A stretch of 64,000 nucleotides of DNA, from positions 1,553,001-1,617,000 of the forward strand of contig NZ_LR732469.1 of assembly GCF_902506425.1 (NCBI RefSeq), given 5' to 3'. The translations under genes and the position numbers were made by a program. Of the stretch, positions 37,663 through 47,299 are shown piece after piece. Position 1 is the first letter of the stretch, and every line of letters begins with the position of its first letter. The notes under the pieces are model-generated. The model was given only the letters and a program-made list of their open reading frames with translations, was not told where the DNA came from and ran no database searches. Source of the stretch: Novosphingobium sp. 9U. GTDB lineage: Bacteria > Pseudomonadota > Alphaproteobacteria > Sphingomonadales > Sphingomonadaceae.

Positions 37663-39014
37663 GACAATCCTCTCACATATGCATCGACGGTGCCTGCGCA
37701 GCCGATCTTGTCGTCGCCTTCGAGATCGGCGTAGCGCGCGATGTCGTCACGGATCGACGGGGACTTCGCGCCGCAGGCACAAGGGCGGAAGTCGAGGTGG
37801 ATGCGGTCGCCCGAGATCACGCCGCCCCAGCGGCCATCAAGCGACAAGTCGAAGAACGCGGCGCGACATTCGATCTCGCCTTGGTCGTCGTGCTCGACCA
37901 GGCTCTCGCCCGTCTTGTCCAACGGCAAGGCCACGACCCATGGCGGCACGTGATAGCGATGGCCGGCCTGACAGCGCGGCATCGAGGAGTTGAGCTCCTG
38001 CATGCCGTACATCTGGTAGATGAAGCGCGGGTGCAGGTTGAAGGTCTCGTAGACGAACTCGCGATAGTCCGGCGGCAGCTGCGCGCGCTTGAGCCCGCCG
38101 CCCAGGTACACGCCGTTCTCCGGGTGGAAGTCGCTGCCCGAGAAGCCTGCCTCGCGCACCGCCTTGGCGAAGGGGTACAGAGCGCCCCACATGCCGGTGA
38201 TGTAGAGTCGCTCGTTGCGCTTGGAGATGATGTCCTCCACCGCACCCACCTGCGCGGCATCGAGCGCGGCCTGGCGGCGGGCGGACTCTGCCTCGAACGC
38301 GGCGATCTCGTCGGGCTTGGCGGTTCCGTCGCCAATCGCCTTGCGCAGCGTGACCATCTGCGTCAGCGAGCCGATCGTCACCGGCGGCAGCCCGGACTGG
38401 AACCGCTCTGCCTCAGGATTGACGAAGGCGCCCATCAATGCCTGCCCCATCGCCGCATTGCGCGGAGTGTAGGCGACCGCACTCGCTGCGCCGGCCGGCG
38501 TGCGCTTGTCGCCCACTCGGATATCGGATCCCCACTGCACCGCATCGACCCCGTCGCGCCCCGCGAAGTCGAGGTCGGCTTGCGAGGCGACAAGCATCGC
38601 CGACTTTCCAGTCGTGCCGCTGGAGCACGAGACGTAAAGGCCGGCCTTGCCGCATGCCTCGACCCACTGGTCGATGCTCTCGACGCCGGTGAGATCGACA
38701 CCATCGGTCGGGTGAGCAGAGACGGTGCCGAGCCACTTGGTCAGCTTGTCCCACTTACCGCCGGTCAGGAACGTTTCGGGGTAGGACTTGTAAGCGGTGT
38801 GCGGCAGCAGCAGCGGAACCGCATCGTCTAGACACTCGATCCTTGAGACGCCGCCGTCACGAGCCCGGAAGCTCACCAGTCGGATGTGCTGGCCCTGCTC
38901 CTGCAAGCGCTCGTCTAGTGCCGCGACTTGCACCTCGCGCAGCTCGGTCGCGGAGTGCTGATAACAGTCCGGCGTGCCGAGCGTACTCAGCAGGCGGTCG
39001 ACATTGGCTCCCAT
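37659..39014 (-). CDS. LuxE-like acyl-activating protein, copy 2
   Basis: 451 residues. It resembles LuxE acyl-protein synthetase, which activates a carboxylic acid with ATP and passes the acyl group to LuxC. The phosphate-loop motif is SCSSGTTGKSAMLVA; the middle has GGLKRAQLPPDYREFVYETF and MYGMQELNSSMPRC; the C-terminus has RPCACGAKSPSI and DDKIGCAGTVDAYVRG with conserved cysteines. It is a full-length paralogue of the next gene upstream and starts alike (MGANVDRL). The GAGAGGA ribosome site is 6 bases before the ATG. Coupled to the LuxC-like gene by ATGA. Confidence 0.82.
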   Translation of the reverse strand: MGANVDRLLSTLGTPDCYQHSATELREVQVAALDERLQEQGQHIRLVSFRARDGGVSRIECLDDAVPLLLPHTAYKSYPETFLTGGKWDKLTKWLGTVSAHPTDGVDLTGVESIDQWVEACGKAGLYVSCSSGTTGKSAMLVASQADLDFAGRDGVDAVQWGSDIRVGDKRTPAGAASAVAYTPRNAAMGQALMGAFVNPEAERFQSGLPPVTIGSLTQMVTLRKAIGDGTAKPDEIAAFEAESARRQAALDAAQVGAVEDIISKRNERLYITGMWGALYPFAKAVREAGFSGSDFHPENGVYLGGGLKRAQLPPDYREFVYETFNLHPRFIYQMYGMQELNSSMPRCQAGHRYHVPPWVVALPLDKTGESLVEHDDQGEIECRAAFFDLSLDGRWGGVISGDRIHLDFRPCACGAKSPSIRDDIARYADLEGDDKIGCAGTVDAYVRGLS

Positions 39015-39038
39015 GGCTTGTCCTCTCTTGCTGGCTGA

Positions 39039-40388
39039 TCAAGCCACGCCCCGCACGTAGGCGTCGACGGTGCCGGCGCAGCCGATCTTGTCGTCACCCT
39101 CCAGGTCGGCGTAGCGGGCGATGTCGTCGCGGATCGACGGGCCGGCGTTGCCGCAGGCGCAGGGGCTGAGGTCCAGGCTGATCCGGTCGCCGGTGATCAC
39201 TCCACCCCAACGGCCGTCGAGCGACAAGTCGAAGAACGCCGCCCTCCCCTCCATCTCGCCGTGCCGATGGTCGAGCGCGTGGTCGCCGGACTTGGCGAGC
39301 AGGATCGGCACGATCCACGGCGGCACGTGGTAGCGCCCACCCTCACGGCACTTGGGCATGCCGGAGTTCAGCTCCTGCATCGAATAGTTCTGGAATTGTC
39401 GATCAGAGGGGATGTTGAAAGTCTCGTAGACGAACTCCTGGTAGTCGTCCGGCAGCTGCGCCCGCTTGAGCCCGCCGCCGACGTAGATCGAGTTGTCCGG
39501 GTTGAAATCGTCGCGTCCGTAGCCACGATCGCGCACCGCCTTGGCCACTTGCCACAGGCCGCTCCACAGGCCTGAGAGCTGTAGCTTCTTGTCCCGATGG
39601 GCGATGATGTGCTCGGCAGTGGCGGGCACCGCATCGGCGACCGCCTGAGCCCGCGCGGCCGATGTTTCCTCGAACGCGGCCACTTCATCCGGGCGGGCGG
39701 TGCCGTCGGCGATCTTCTTGCGCATGACCACCATGCTGGTCAGCGAGCCGACCGTGATCGGCGGCACCGGATAGTTCCAGCGCGGCCACTCTGGATTGGC
39801 GTAGGCGTCATACTGCGCCTGCGCGATCGTCTTGTTCTTGGGCACCGAGGCCACCGGCGCGCTGCCCACGATCATGCGATCCTGCCGCGGCTTCACGCCT
39901 GAGCCCCAGGAGAACACGTTGACCGTGTCGATCTTCGACCAGTCCATGTCCTTCTGCGAGGCGATCAGCATCGCCGACTTGCCCGTCGTCCCGCTGGAGC
40001 ACGAAATGAAGTAGCCCTTGGCGGCCAGTCGCTCGATCCAATCGTCGACACCGTCGACACCCTCGAGGTCCACGCCTTCGATCGGATATGGCGAGATCGT
40101 GCCGAGCCACTTGGTCAGCTTGTCCCACCGCTCATCCATCAGGAAGCTTTCCGGATAGGACTTGTAGGCGGTGTGCGGGAACAGCACCGAGACCACGTCC
40201 GCCACGCTGGCGATCCGCTCCAGCCCGGCATCGCGGGCGCGCAAGGACAGGAGCTTGATCCGCCCTTTTCGCTCCTGGAAACGCTCGTCCAGCGCGGCGA
40301 CTTGCGTCTCGCGCAGCTCGTCCGCGCTGAACGAGAACCGCTCAGGATCAGCGACCAACGCGGTAAGCTTTTCGACTGCGGATCCCAT
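39039..40388 (-). CDS. LuxE-like acyl-activating protein, copy 1
   Basis: 449 residues. It is collinear with copy 2 along the whole length: SCSSGTTGKSAMLIA, GGLKRAQLPDDYQEFVYETF, SMQELNSGMPKC, SPCACGNAGPSI and DDKIGCAGTVDAYVRG. It is therefore a tandem duplication with both copies apparently intact. ATG at 40388 aligns with the start of copy 2 and has GAGAGG 7 bases upstream; a start 18 bases earlier is less likely. It is the first gene of the operon LuxE1-LuxE2-LuxC and divergent from the TetR gene. Two copies may differ in acid specificity or form a heteromer. Confidence 0.82.
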   Translation of the reverse strand: MGSAVEKLTALVADPERFSFSADELRETQVAALDERFQERKGRIKLLSLRARDAGLERIASVADVVSVLFPHTAYKSYPESFLMDERWDKLTKWLGTISPYPIEGVDLEGVDGVDDWIERLAAKGYFISCSSGTTGKSAMLIASQKDMDWSKIDTVNVFSWGSGVKPRQDRMIVGSAPVASVPKNKTIAQAQYDAYANPEWPRWNYPVPPITVGSLTSMVVMRKKIADGTARPDEVAAFEETSAARAQAVADAVPATAEHIIAHRDKKLQLSGLWSGLWQVAKAVRDRGYGRDDFNPDNSIYVGGGLKRAQLPDDYQEFVYETFNIPSDRQFQNYSMQELNSGMPKCREGGRYHVPPWIVPILLAKSGDHALDHRHGEMEGRAAFFDLSLDGRWGGVITGDRISLDLSPCACGNAGPSIRDDIARYADLEGDDKIGCAGTVDAYVRGVA

Positions 40389-40509
40389 CGGCATGCCTCT
40401 CTTCATCTTCGTGCTTGGCCCGAGTGCTGCGACTCGTTAATGGCACCTGATGCGTTTCGTTACTCATGATTCGGTTGGCTGCGCAAGCGCTTTCGGCTTT
40501 GGTGGCTTC

Positions 40510-41166
40510 ATGCCTCCACAAGTTGCATCCCTCGCCGAGACCACCGCGCGCTCGGGCCGCCCCACGCGCGAACAGGCGCAGGCTCGTCAAGCCGAACTGC
40601 TCGATCGGGCGCTCGACCACTTTCTCGACCGCGGGTTCGAACAGGCGACCATCGAGGCAATCGCCGCTGACGTGAGCATGACCAAGCGCACCGTCTACGC
40701 ACGCTATCCGGACAAGGCGGCGCTGTTCCTGGCAGCCGTGCGCCGTGGGATCGACCGCCTGGCGCTCGCGCCCGAGAGCATCGCCGCGACGCGCGCCGAC
40801 GATCTAGAACGGACGCTGATCGCCATCGCTCGGCTCCGCATCGATCTCGTCAGCACGCCGCAAGGGCTGAAGCTGCAGCGGATCATCAACACTGAATCAT
40901 ACCGCTTTCCCGAGATCTTCACGACGTACTACGACGTCGCCGCGCGCCCGACCGTGCGCTTCCTGGCAGACGTGCTGCAAGCCGAGGCAAAGGCGGGCCG
41001 GCTCGTCATCGACCAGCCGATGCTGGCGGCAAACACCTTCATGAGCATGGTGGTGGGTGGCCCGGTTCGCTTCATCACCTCGGGCCACCCGCTCGAGCCG
41101 GACGAAATCGAGGCGCGCGTCGCGTTCGCGGTGCGGCTGTTCCTGCAAGGCGCCCGGCCGCGCTAA
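40510..41166 (+). CDS. TetR-family transcriptional regulator
   Basis: 218 residues. The N-terminal helix-turn-helix reads LLDRALDHFLDRGFEQATIE, then ADVSMTKRTVYARYPDKAAL, a standard TetR DNA-binding domain; the C-terminal part is a ligand-binding helical bundle of the TetR_C type. It is divergent from the LuxE-LuxC operon, and the 121-base gap is the likely control region; I could not mark a convincing palindrome in it. The SDR follows on the same strand. Likely a repressor of the neighbouring operon(s), relieved by an acyl or aromatic ligand; this is inference from position. Confidence 0.88.
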   Translation: MPPQVASLAETTARSGRPTREQAQARQAELLDRALDHFLDRGFEQATIEAIAADVSMTKRTVYARYPDKAALFLAAVRRGIDRLALAPESIAATRADDLERTLIAIARLRIDLVSTPQGLKLQRIINTESYRFPEIFTTYYDVAARPTVRFLADVLQAEAKAGRLVIDQPMLAANTFMSMVVGGPVRFITSGHPLEPDEIEARVAFAVRLFLQGARPR

Positions 41167-41195
41167 TAAGGCCTTAGAACATGGGAGAGAATGAC

Positions 41196-42065
41196 ATGAA
41201 CCAGAGCCCGACACGTACCGTCGTCATCACCGGCGCCAGCTCGGGCATCGGCCTTGCCAGCGCGCTCGAGTTCGCCCGCGCCGGCTGGCGCGTCATCGGC
41301 ACCGGTCGCGATCCGGTCCGCAGCGCCCAGGGCGAGGCCGCGATCCGCGACGCTGCCGGTCCGGACGCCAAGGTCGACTTCCTGCGCGGCGACTTCTGCG
41401 AAATGGCCGATGTGAAGCGCGTCGCGGGCGAGATCGCGGAACTGACTGACCATATCGACGTGCTCGTGAACAACGCCGGGGGCGTGCGCGACGCGATCTA
41501 CACCACCGGCGATGGCTTGGAAGCGACCTTCGCCGCCAATCACCTTGCGCCGTTCCTGCTGACTCGCGAACTGCTGCCGCTGCTGGAGCGTGCCGCGGCG
41601 GAGCGTGAGCCGGGTGCCGTGCGCGTCGTCGCCGTCTCCTCCAGCGCGCACGAGTACATCCCGAGCATGAACTGGGACGACCTGCAGTTCCGCAATGGCC
41701 CGGCCGGTGCCGCTTATTGCCAGGCGAAGCTGGCCAACCTGCTTTACACCCGTGAGCTGAATCGCCGTCTCGCAGATACCGGCATCGTCGCGCAGGCGAT
41801 GCATCCCGGCATGGTCGACACCAACTTCGCCAGCCACGGCGGCCAGCAGATGCAGGACCATTTCGCCACCCACGCCGCGGACGGACCCGAAGGCGCCGCG
41901 CGCACCATCTTCTGGCTGGCGACCTCGGAAGAAGGCGGGCGCGAGGGCGGTCGCTACTTCCACAACAGGGCCGAGGCGCCGGTCGCCTCCCAAGGGAGCG
42001 ATGATGCCGCGGCCGCGCGGTTGTGGACCGAGAGCGAGGCTCTGCTCAGCACGCTGGGGTACTGA
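41196..42065 (+). CDS. Short-chain dehydrogenase/reductase (retinol-dehydrogenase-like)
   Basis: A 289-residue classical SDR. The NAD(P) loop is TGASSGIGLASALEFARAGW, NNAGG is in the fourth strand, the active-site Ser lies in VVAVSSSAHEYI and the Tyr/Lys pair in AAYCQAKLAN. The length and the long loop after Ser resemble retinol dehydrogenase-type SDRs. ATG at 41196 has GGGAGAG 6-7 bases upstream; an earlier ATG at 41181 lacks one. It may reduce an aldehyde produced by the LuxC-like enzyme, an inference from proximity to the divergent operon. Confidence 0.88.
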   Translation: MNQSPTRTVVITGASSGIGLASALEFARAGWRVIGTGRDPVRSAQGEAAIRDAAGPDAKVDFLRGDFCEMADVKRVAGEIAELTDHIDVLVNNAGGVRDAIYTTGDGLEATFAANHLAPFLLTRELLPLLERAAAEREPGAVRVVAVSSSAHEYIPSMNWDDLQFRNGPAGAAYCQAKLANLLYTRELNRRLADTGIVAQAMHPGMVDTNFASHGGQQMQDHFATHAADGPEGAARTIFWLATSEEGGREGGRYFHNRAEAPVASQGSDDAAAARLWTESEALLSTLGY

Positions 42066-42170
42066 TCCAGCTTCTCCTTCTCCCACCTCCAACCCGTTCG
42101 GTTCGGCGCTTGATCGCGTTGCCAATCACGTGACCTTGAGTCAGCGCGAGAAGCGGGTAGCACTCGCCCC

Positions 42171-43043
42171 ATGGATTCGAACCTGCGCCCGCGCCGCTCC
42201 GCACTCTACCTGCCCGCGTCCAACGCCAAGGCCATCGCCAAGGCGCGCACCCTGCCGTGCGACATGGTGATCCTCGACCTGGAGGACGCGGTCGCCCCGG
42301 AGATGAAGGACGCGGCGCGGGGCGCCGCCGTTGCCGCGGTCGCTGAAGGCGGCTTCGGCCACCGCGAGATCGCGATCCGTGCGAACGGCCTCGACACCCC
42401 CTGGGGCGCGGCCGATCTCGCCGCGATCGCCGGGTCGCACGCGGACGCGGTGCTGGTGCCCAAGGTCGATGGCCCCGAGGACATCCAAGGCTATCAGGAC
42501 GCGCTTGGCTCCGCGCCGCCGGCCATGCAGCTGTGGGCGATGATCGAGACCTGCGCCTCGGTCGCCAACCTTCCAGCGATCGCTGCTACTGCCAGCTCCA
42601 CACGGCTGTCGCTGTGGATCATGGGCACCAACGATCTCGCCAAGGAGATGCGCGCGCAGCTGACGCCGTGCCGCACGCCGTTCCTGCCGTTCCTGTCGGT
42701 GGCGGTCGCTGCCGCTCGCAGCCAGGGCATCGCGATCCTGGACGGTGTGTGCAACGAGTTTCGTGACCTCGAAGCTTTCGAAACGGAGGCGCGCCAGGGG
42801 CTGATGTTTGGCTTCGACGGCAAGAGCCTGATCCACCCGGCACAGATCGAGCCGTGCAATGCAGTGTTCTCGCCCAGCGAGACAGAGCTCACCTGGGCGC
42901 GCGCAGTGATCGACGCCTTTGCGCTCCCGGAGAACGCCGGCAAAGGCGCGATCAAGGTCGAAGGCAGGATGGCGGAACTGCTGCACCTGGAACAGGCGCA
43001 GCGCCTGGTCACTGTGGCGGAGCGGATTGCGGCCCACGATTGA
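42171..43043 (+). CDS. HpcH/HpaI (CitE-like) CoA ester lyase or thioesterase
   Basis: A 290-residue TIM-barrel enzyme of the CitE/malyl-CoA lyase group. It has RRSALYLPASNAKAIAKA, the metal-binding MVILDLEDAVAPEMKDAAR (Glu/Asp), REIAIRANGLDTPWG (Arg), LWAMIETCASVANLPAI (Glu) and GFDGKSLIHPAQIEPCNAVF. The family cleaves or hydrolyses 3-hydroxyacyl-CoA esters such as (S)-malyl- or citramalyl-CoA. Citrate lyase partners citD/citF are absent, so it is a stand-alone enzyme. Convergent with eno. Confidence 0.88.
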   Translation: MDSNLRPRRSALYLPASNAKAIAKARTLPCDMVILDLEDAVAPEMKDAARGAAVAAVAEGGFGHREIAIRANGLDTPWGAADLAAIAGSHADAVLVPKVDGPEDIQGYQDALGSAPPAMQLWAMIETCASVANLPAIAATASSTRLSLWIMGTNDLAKEMRAQLTPCRTPFLPFLSVAVAAARSQGIAILDGVCNEFRDLEAFETEARQGLMFGFDGKSLIHPAQIEPCNAVFSPSETELTWARAVIDAFALPENAGKGAIKVEGRMAELLHLEQAQRLVTVAERIAAHD

Positions 43044-43051
43044 GCCGCACC

Positions 43052-43084
43052 GTGGTGTCGCCCGAGCTCAGCCCGGGACGACAG
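43052..43084. repeat. Degenerate GTCCCGGG-family palindrome
   Basis: Bases here include GTCGCCCGAGCTCAGCCCGGGACGAC, an imperfect copy of the palindrome at 31640-31757. Again it fills the gap between two convergent genes (the CoA lyase and eno), so it may act as a bidirectional transcription stop. Confidence 0.5.
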
Positions 43085-43091
43085 GATCGGA

Positions 43092-44468
<1,377 letters not shown>

Positions 44469-44549
44469 TCAACCCTTCGTTGTGTTACGCAAGCTCTACC
44501 AACTTGCATCAATACGAACGTGTGGGATCGAACTTCAGGAGGACACACC

Positions 44550-45062
44550 ATGGTCGAAACTACAACGATCCCCGGTTCGGGCGCCACTGGCGGGAACGGA
44601 ACCGAAGCGGCGAAGAACCACTTCTCAAAGGCTGTGGAAGAAGCGCTGGCTGGCGCCAAGGCGCTCGGTGCTGAAGCTCAGAACCGGGCGGGCGAGTACC
44701 GCGAAAAGCTGTACGAAAAGAAGGACGGCCTCGCCGGCGACGCCAAGGTGCGCACGGGCGAGTACAAGGAAAAGGCCTTCGGCTTCGCTGACCAGGGCAA
44801 GGCACAGGCCAGCGGCGCGCTCGCCAGCCTCAGCCAGCTGATCACCGACAACGCCGGCGTGTTGGACGAGAAGGTTGGCGCCAAGTACGGCGACTATGCT
44901 CGCGGTGCCGCCAAATCGGTGCAGGATGTCGCGACGCGTCTCGACGAGAAGTCGCTCGACGAACTGGGCGAGGATGCGGTCGAGTTCGTGCGGCAGAGCC
45001 CCGCGCTGGCGCTCGGCATGGCTGCTGCTGCCGGATACCTCCTCGGCCGTGTGTTCAAGTAA
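44550..45062 (+). CDS. Amphipathic stress protein with C-terminal membrane anchor
   Basis: A 170-residue protein preceded by a strong AGGAGG. The body is a long Ala/Lys/Glu-rich amphipathic helix with the repeated unit GEYREKLYEKK / GEYKEKAFG, similar to LEA-like or apolipoprotein-like sequences; the C-terminus ends in a glycine-zipper anchor, ALALGMAAAAGYLLGRVFK, as in ElaB/YqjD-type proteins. It probably binds the membrane surface or ribosomes under stress. First gene behind the EcfG-type promoter. Confidence 0.7.
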   Translation: MVETTTIPGSGATGGNGTEAAKNHFSKAVEEALAGAKALGAEAQNRAGEYREKLYEKKDGLAGDAKVRTGEYKEKAFGFADQGKAQASGALASLSQLITDNAGVLDEKVGAKYGDYARGAAKSVQDVATRLDEKSLDELGEDAVEFVRQSPALALGMAAAAGYLLGRVFK

Positions 45063-45089
45063 GGCACGGTCTGACGCATCGGACCGCAC

Positions 45090-45485
45090 ATGCCGGACAT
45101 CACCTACGCGCCTGAGACGGCCGTCGATCCCTTGCTGAGCGAAGCGCGCGAGCGCTCGCTCAACGAGGATCTCCACCAGCTTGCGCAAGACGCGCGCACT
45201 TATGCCGAGGCGGAGCTTCAGTTCCAGAAGTCCCGCGCGGCATTCGCGGCGAGTGCCAGCAAGAACATCGTCATCTATGCCGTTGCGGCATTGGTGCTCG
45301 TGTTCTTCGCAGTCATGGCACTGGTCGTGGGCCTCGTCATCGCCCTTGCCCCCATCATCACCGCATGGGGGTCGACCGCACTCGTCACGCTGGTGCTGCT
45401 CGGGCTTGCCGTCTTCCTGCTGCTGCGCGCCAAGAGGCAGGTCACCTTGCTGACGACGGTCTGGGGCGGGGAGAAGTCTTCATGA
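45090..45485 (+). CDS. Phage-holin-superfamily-like (DUF1469) membrane protein
   Basis: 131 residues. An N-terminal amphipathic helix (DLHQLAQDARTYAEAELQFQ) is followed by two membrane helices (about 60-82 and 88-108), the layout of the Phage_holin_3_6/DUF1469 family (YqjE group). Despite the family name these are host membrane proteins, often paired with YqjD/ElaB-like proteins, as here. Second gene of the stress operon; its stop overlaps the next start as ATGA. Confidence 0.75.
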   Translation: MPDITYAPETAVDPLLSEARERSLNEDLHQLAQDARTYAEAELQFQKSRAAFAASASKNIVIYAVAALVLVFFAVMALVVGLVIALAPIITAWGSTALVTLVLLGLAVFLLLRAKRQVTLLTTVWGGEKSS

Positions 45486-45775
45486 GGGCCCCGCTCGAAG
45501 CCAAGGTGCTGGCCGACAAGGCGCTGCGGGACACCAGCAAGCTGGCGTTCGACACGCGCCTGGCGCAGGTGAAGCTCGATCTGGAAGCGCGCGGCGTGGC
45601 CGGGCGTGTCGCCGACGAGGTCGTCGAGCAAGCACGTGTGGTCTACGACGAGGGCGCTGCCGTGGTGCAGGAGCATCCGGGAGTCGTTGGCGGAACCATC
45701 GCCGCGCTGATGCTTTGGATCCTGCGAAATCCCATCATCGGCTGGCTCGACGCTCTGCTCGGGCCGCGCCGCTAA
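45482..45775 (+). CDS. Small membrane-anchored protein of the stress operon
   Basis: 97 residues. A helical N-terminal part (VLADKALRDTSKLAFDTRLA) leads to a single C-terminal hydrophobic segment (GVVGGTIAALMLWILRNPII) and a short tail ending GPRR. It resembles DUF3618-type proteins that occur with DUF1469 genes. ATGA overlap with the preceding gene indicates translational coupling. Function unknown. Confidence 0.7.
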   Translation: MRAPLEAKVLADKALRDTSKLAFDTRLAQVKLDLEARGVAGRVADEVVEQARVVYDEGAAVVQEHPGVVGGTIAALMLWILRNPIIGWLDALLGPRR

Positions 45776-45791
45776 TACACGAGGTCTCACG

Positions 45792-46457
45792 ATGGCATCC
45801 GAGAACAAAGCCGTGCCCGCCACCAATGCCGAGACCACGTCGACCAACGTCGTGGCCCTGCCCAAGCGTCCCGAGGCGACCACCCCGTCCGAAAAGGCGA
45901 TCGGCTTCGTCAAGGAACATCCGGTGCTCACCGTCGTCGGCGGCGTTGCCGTGGGTCTCGCCATCAGCGCCTTGATCCCGCGTAGCTTCAGCCGCCGCTT
46001 CGCGAAGAAAGCCTATCGTTATGCGGAGGCTGGTGCTGCCGCCGCGCTGTCGTTCGGACAGGATGCGGTCGACGAGGCGGAAGACGGTAGCGCGGTTGCG
46101 CGCAAGAAGGCGGCACTGCTCGCCTCCAGGGCAGAAAAGTTGAGCGAAAAGGCCGCCGAGCGCGCCGAGAAGCTGAGCGAGAAGGCCATTGCCCGGGCCG
46201 AGAAGCTGGGCGTTGCTGCACTCGGCACCGCGACCGTGCTGGGCCATGCAGCTGCCGAGCGTGCGGAACGTCTCGGCCATGTCGCTGCCGTTCGTGCCGA
46301 GGATCTGGGGGGCCGCGCGTCCGACCGCCTCAGCCAGTTGGGTGACAAGGCACTGGTGCAGTCGAGCAAGCTGTTCGGCGTTCCAGCGGCCTCGACCAGC
46401 GTCGCTGACCGCATACTGGACAAAGCGCACGGCGTAAGGGCGCGTATCCGCGGCTGA
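45792..46457 (+). CDS. Single-TM protein with repeated AEKLSEKA helix
   Basis: A 221-residue protein. One membrane helix near residues 42-62 (VLTVVGGVAVGLAISALIP) follows a Thr/Pro-rich N-terminus; then comes a long basic/acidic helical tail with the repeat AEKLSEKA occurring twice, plus further related RAEKLG/RAERLG units. It resembles LEA-like or membrane-lining stress proteins. Last gene of the EcfG-type operon, 16 bases after the previous gene. Confidence 0.7.
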   Translation: MASENKAVPATNAETTSTNVVALPKRPEATTPSEKAIGFVKEHPVLTVVGGVAVGLAISALIPRSFSRRFAKKAYRYAEAGAAAALSFGQDAVDEAEDGSAVARKKAALLASRAEKLSEKAAERAEKLSEKAIARAEKLGVAALGTATVLGHAAAERAERLGHVAAVRAEDLGGRASDRLSQLGDKALVQSSKLFGVPAASTSVADRILDKAHGVRARIRG

Positions 46458-46526
46458 GGGTTGCACACCGGGGCAGCGTGCGCGTAGGGGTCGCCCTCAC
46501 CCTCGTAAGGATTTCGGCTCCTCCCC

Positions 46527-46760
46527 ATGCAGAAACTCCACCTTGTGATGGGCGGCCGGGTCAAGGACCCGCGCACGCTCGAATACACCGACCTCAGCTC
46601 GCTAGACATCGTCGGCGTCTTCCCGGACTACGCCTCGGCTGAGGATGCCTGGCGCGCAAGCGCCCAGCGCACCGTCGACGATGCCGAGATGAAGTACGTG
46701 ATCGTGCACTTGCACCGCCTGCTCCAGCCCGACCTGCCGACCGACACCACAGCCCGGTGA
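46527..46760 (+). CDS. DUF4170 family protein
   Basis: A 77-residue soluble protein: LHLVMGGRVKDPRTLEYTDL, IVGVFPDYASAEDAWRAS and AEMKYVIVHLHRLLQP. This matches the small DUF4170 family of alphaproteobacteria, whose role is unknown. The stop overlaps the GNAT start as GTGA. Confidence 0.8.
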   Translation: MQKLHLVMGGRVKDPRTLEYTDLSSLDIVGVFPDYASAEDAWRASAQRTVDDAEMKYVIVHLHRLLQPDLPTDTTAR

Positions 46761-47245
46761 TCAGGACATTTCGGCCGGGCGACGAACATGCGCTCCGGGA
46801 CATCCACCTCGCCTCGATCACGAAGGTCGGGCCGCTGGCGTACAACCCCGCGCAAGTCGCCGCCTGGGCCACCAAGACGCGTGAAGCGAGCGAGTGGCTC
46901 GAGTGGCACGACTATGGCGATCGCATCACCATCGCCTTCGCCGAGAATGGCGCGCCCGCGGCGTTCACGCTGCTTGAAGCGGATGGTCATCTCGACATGC
47001 TCTACTGCCATCCCGATCATGTGCGGCAGGGCCACGCCCTTCGCCTGGTCGAGGAGGCGAGCGCTTTCGGCCGCTCGCAGGGGCTGTCGACCATCACTAC
47101 CGACGCGAGCGAATTGGCGCGCCCGGTGTTCCTGGCGGCCGGATACCAAGTCGACGAGCGGCAGGACTTCCTGCTCGATGGCGTGCCGATCCACAATTAC
47201 GCCATGAGTAAGGACCTGCTGCAGGAAACGGAACTGGCGGCCTGA
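46757..47245 (+). CDS. GNAT-family N-acetyltransferase
   Basis: A 162-residue GNAT acetyltransferase using acetyl-CoA. The fold is visible as IRTFRPGDEHALRDIHLASI, the strand GHLDMLYCHPDHVRQGHALR (acetyl-CoA loop of the R/Q-x-x-G-x-A type), then STITTDASELARPVFLAAGY. GTG start coupled to the DUF4170 gene. The acceptor substrate is unknown. Confidence 0.85.
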   Translation: MIRTFRPGDEHALRDIHLASITKVGPLAYNPAQVAAWATKTREASEWLEWHDYGDRITIAFAENGAPAAFTLLEADGHLDMLYCHPDHVRQGHALRLVEEASAFGRSQGLSTITTDASELARPVFLAAGYQVDERQDFLLDGVPIHNYAMSKDLLQETELAA

Positions 47246-47299
47246 CCGGTCCACCGCAACGGTCTGGAGCATCAACCGCCCCGGACCGTTGTCGTGACC

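Noticed and set aside
36247..40388. A lux bioluminescence operon
   Set aside because: No luxA, luxB or luxD homologue in the cluster; only the reductase and acyl-activating parts are present.
46130..46215. Tandem AEKLSEKA-coding repeats as a CRISPR or microsatellite
   Set aside because: The repeats are in frame inside a clear coding region and reflect a helical protein repeat.
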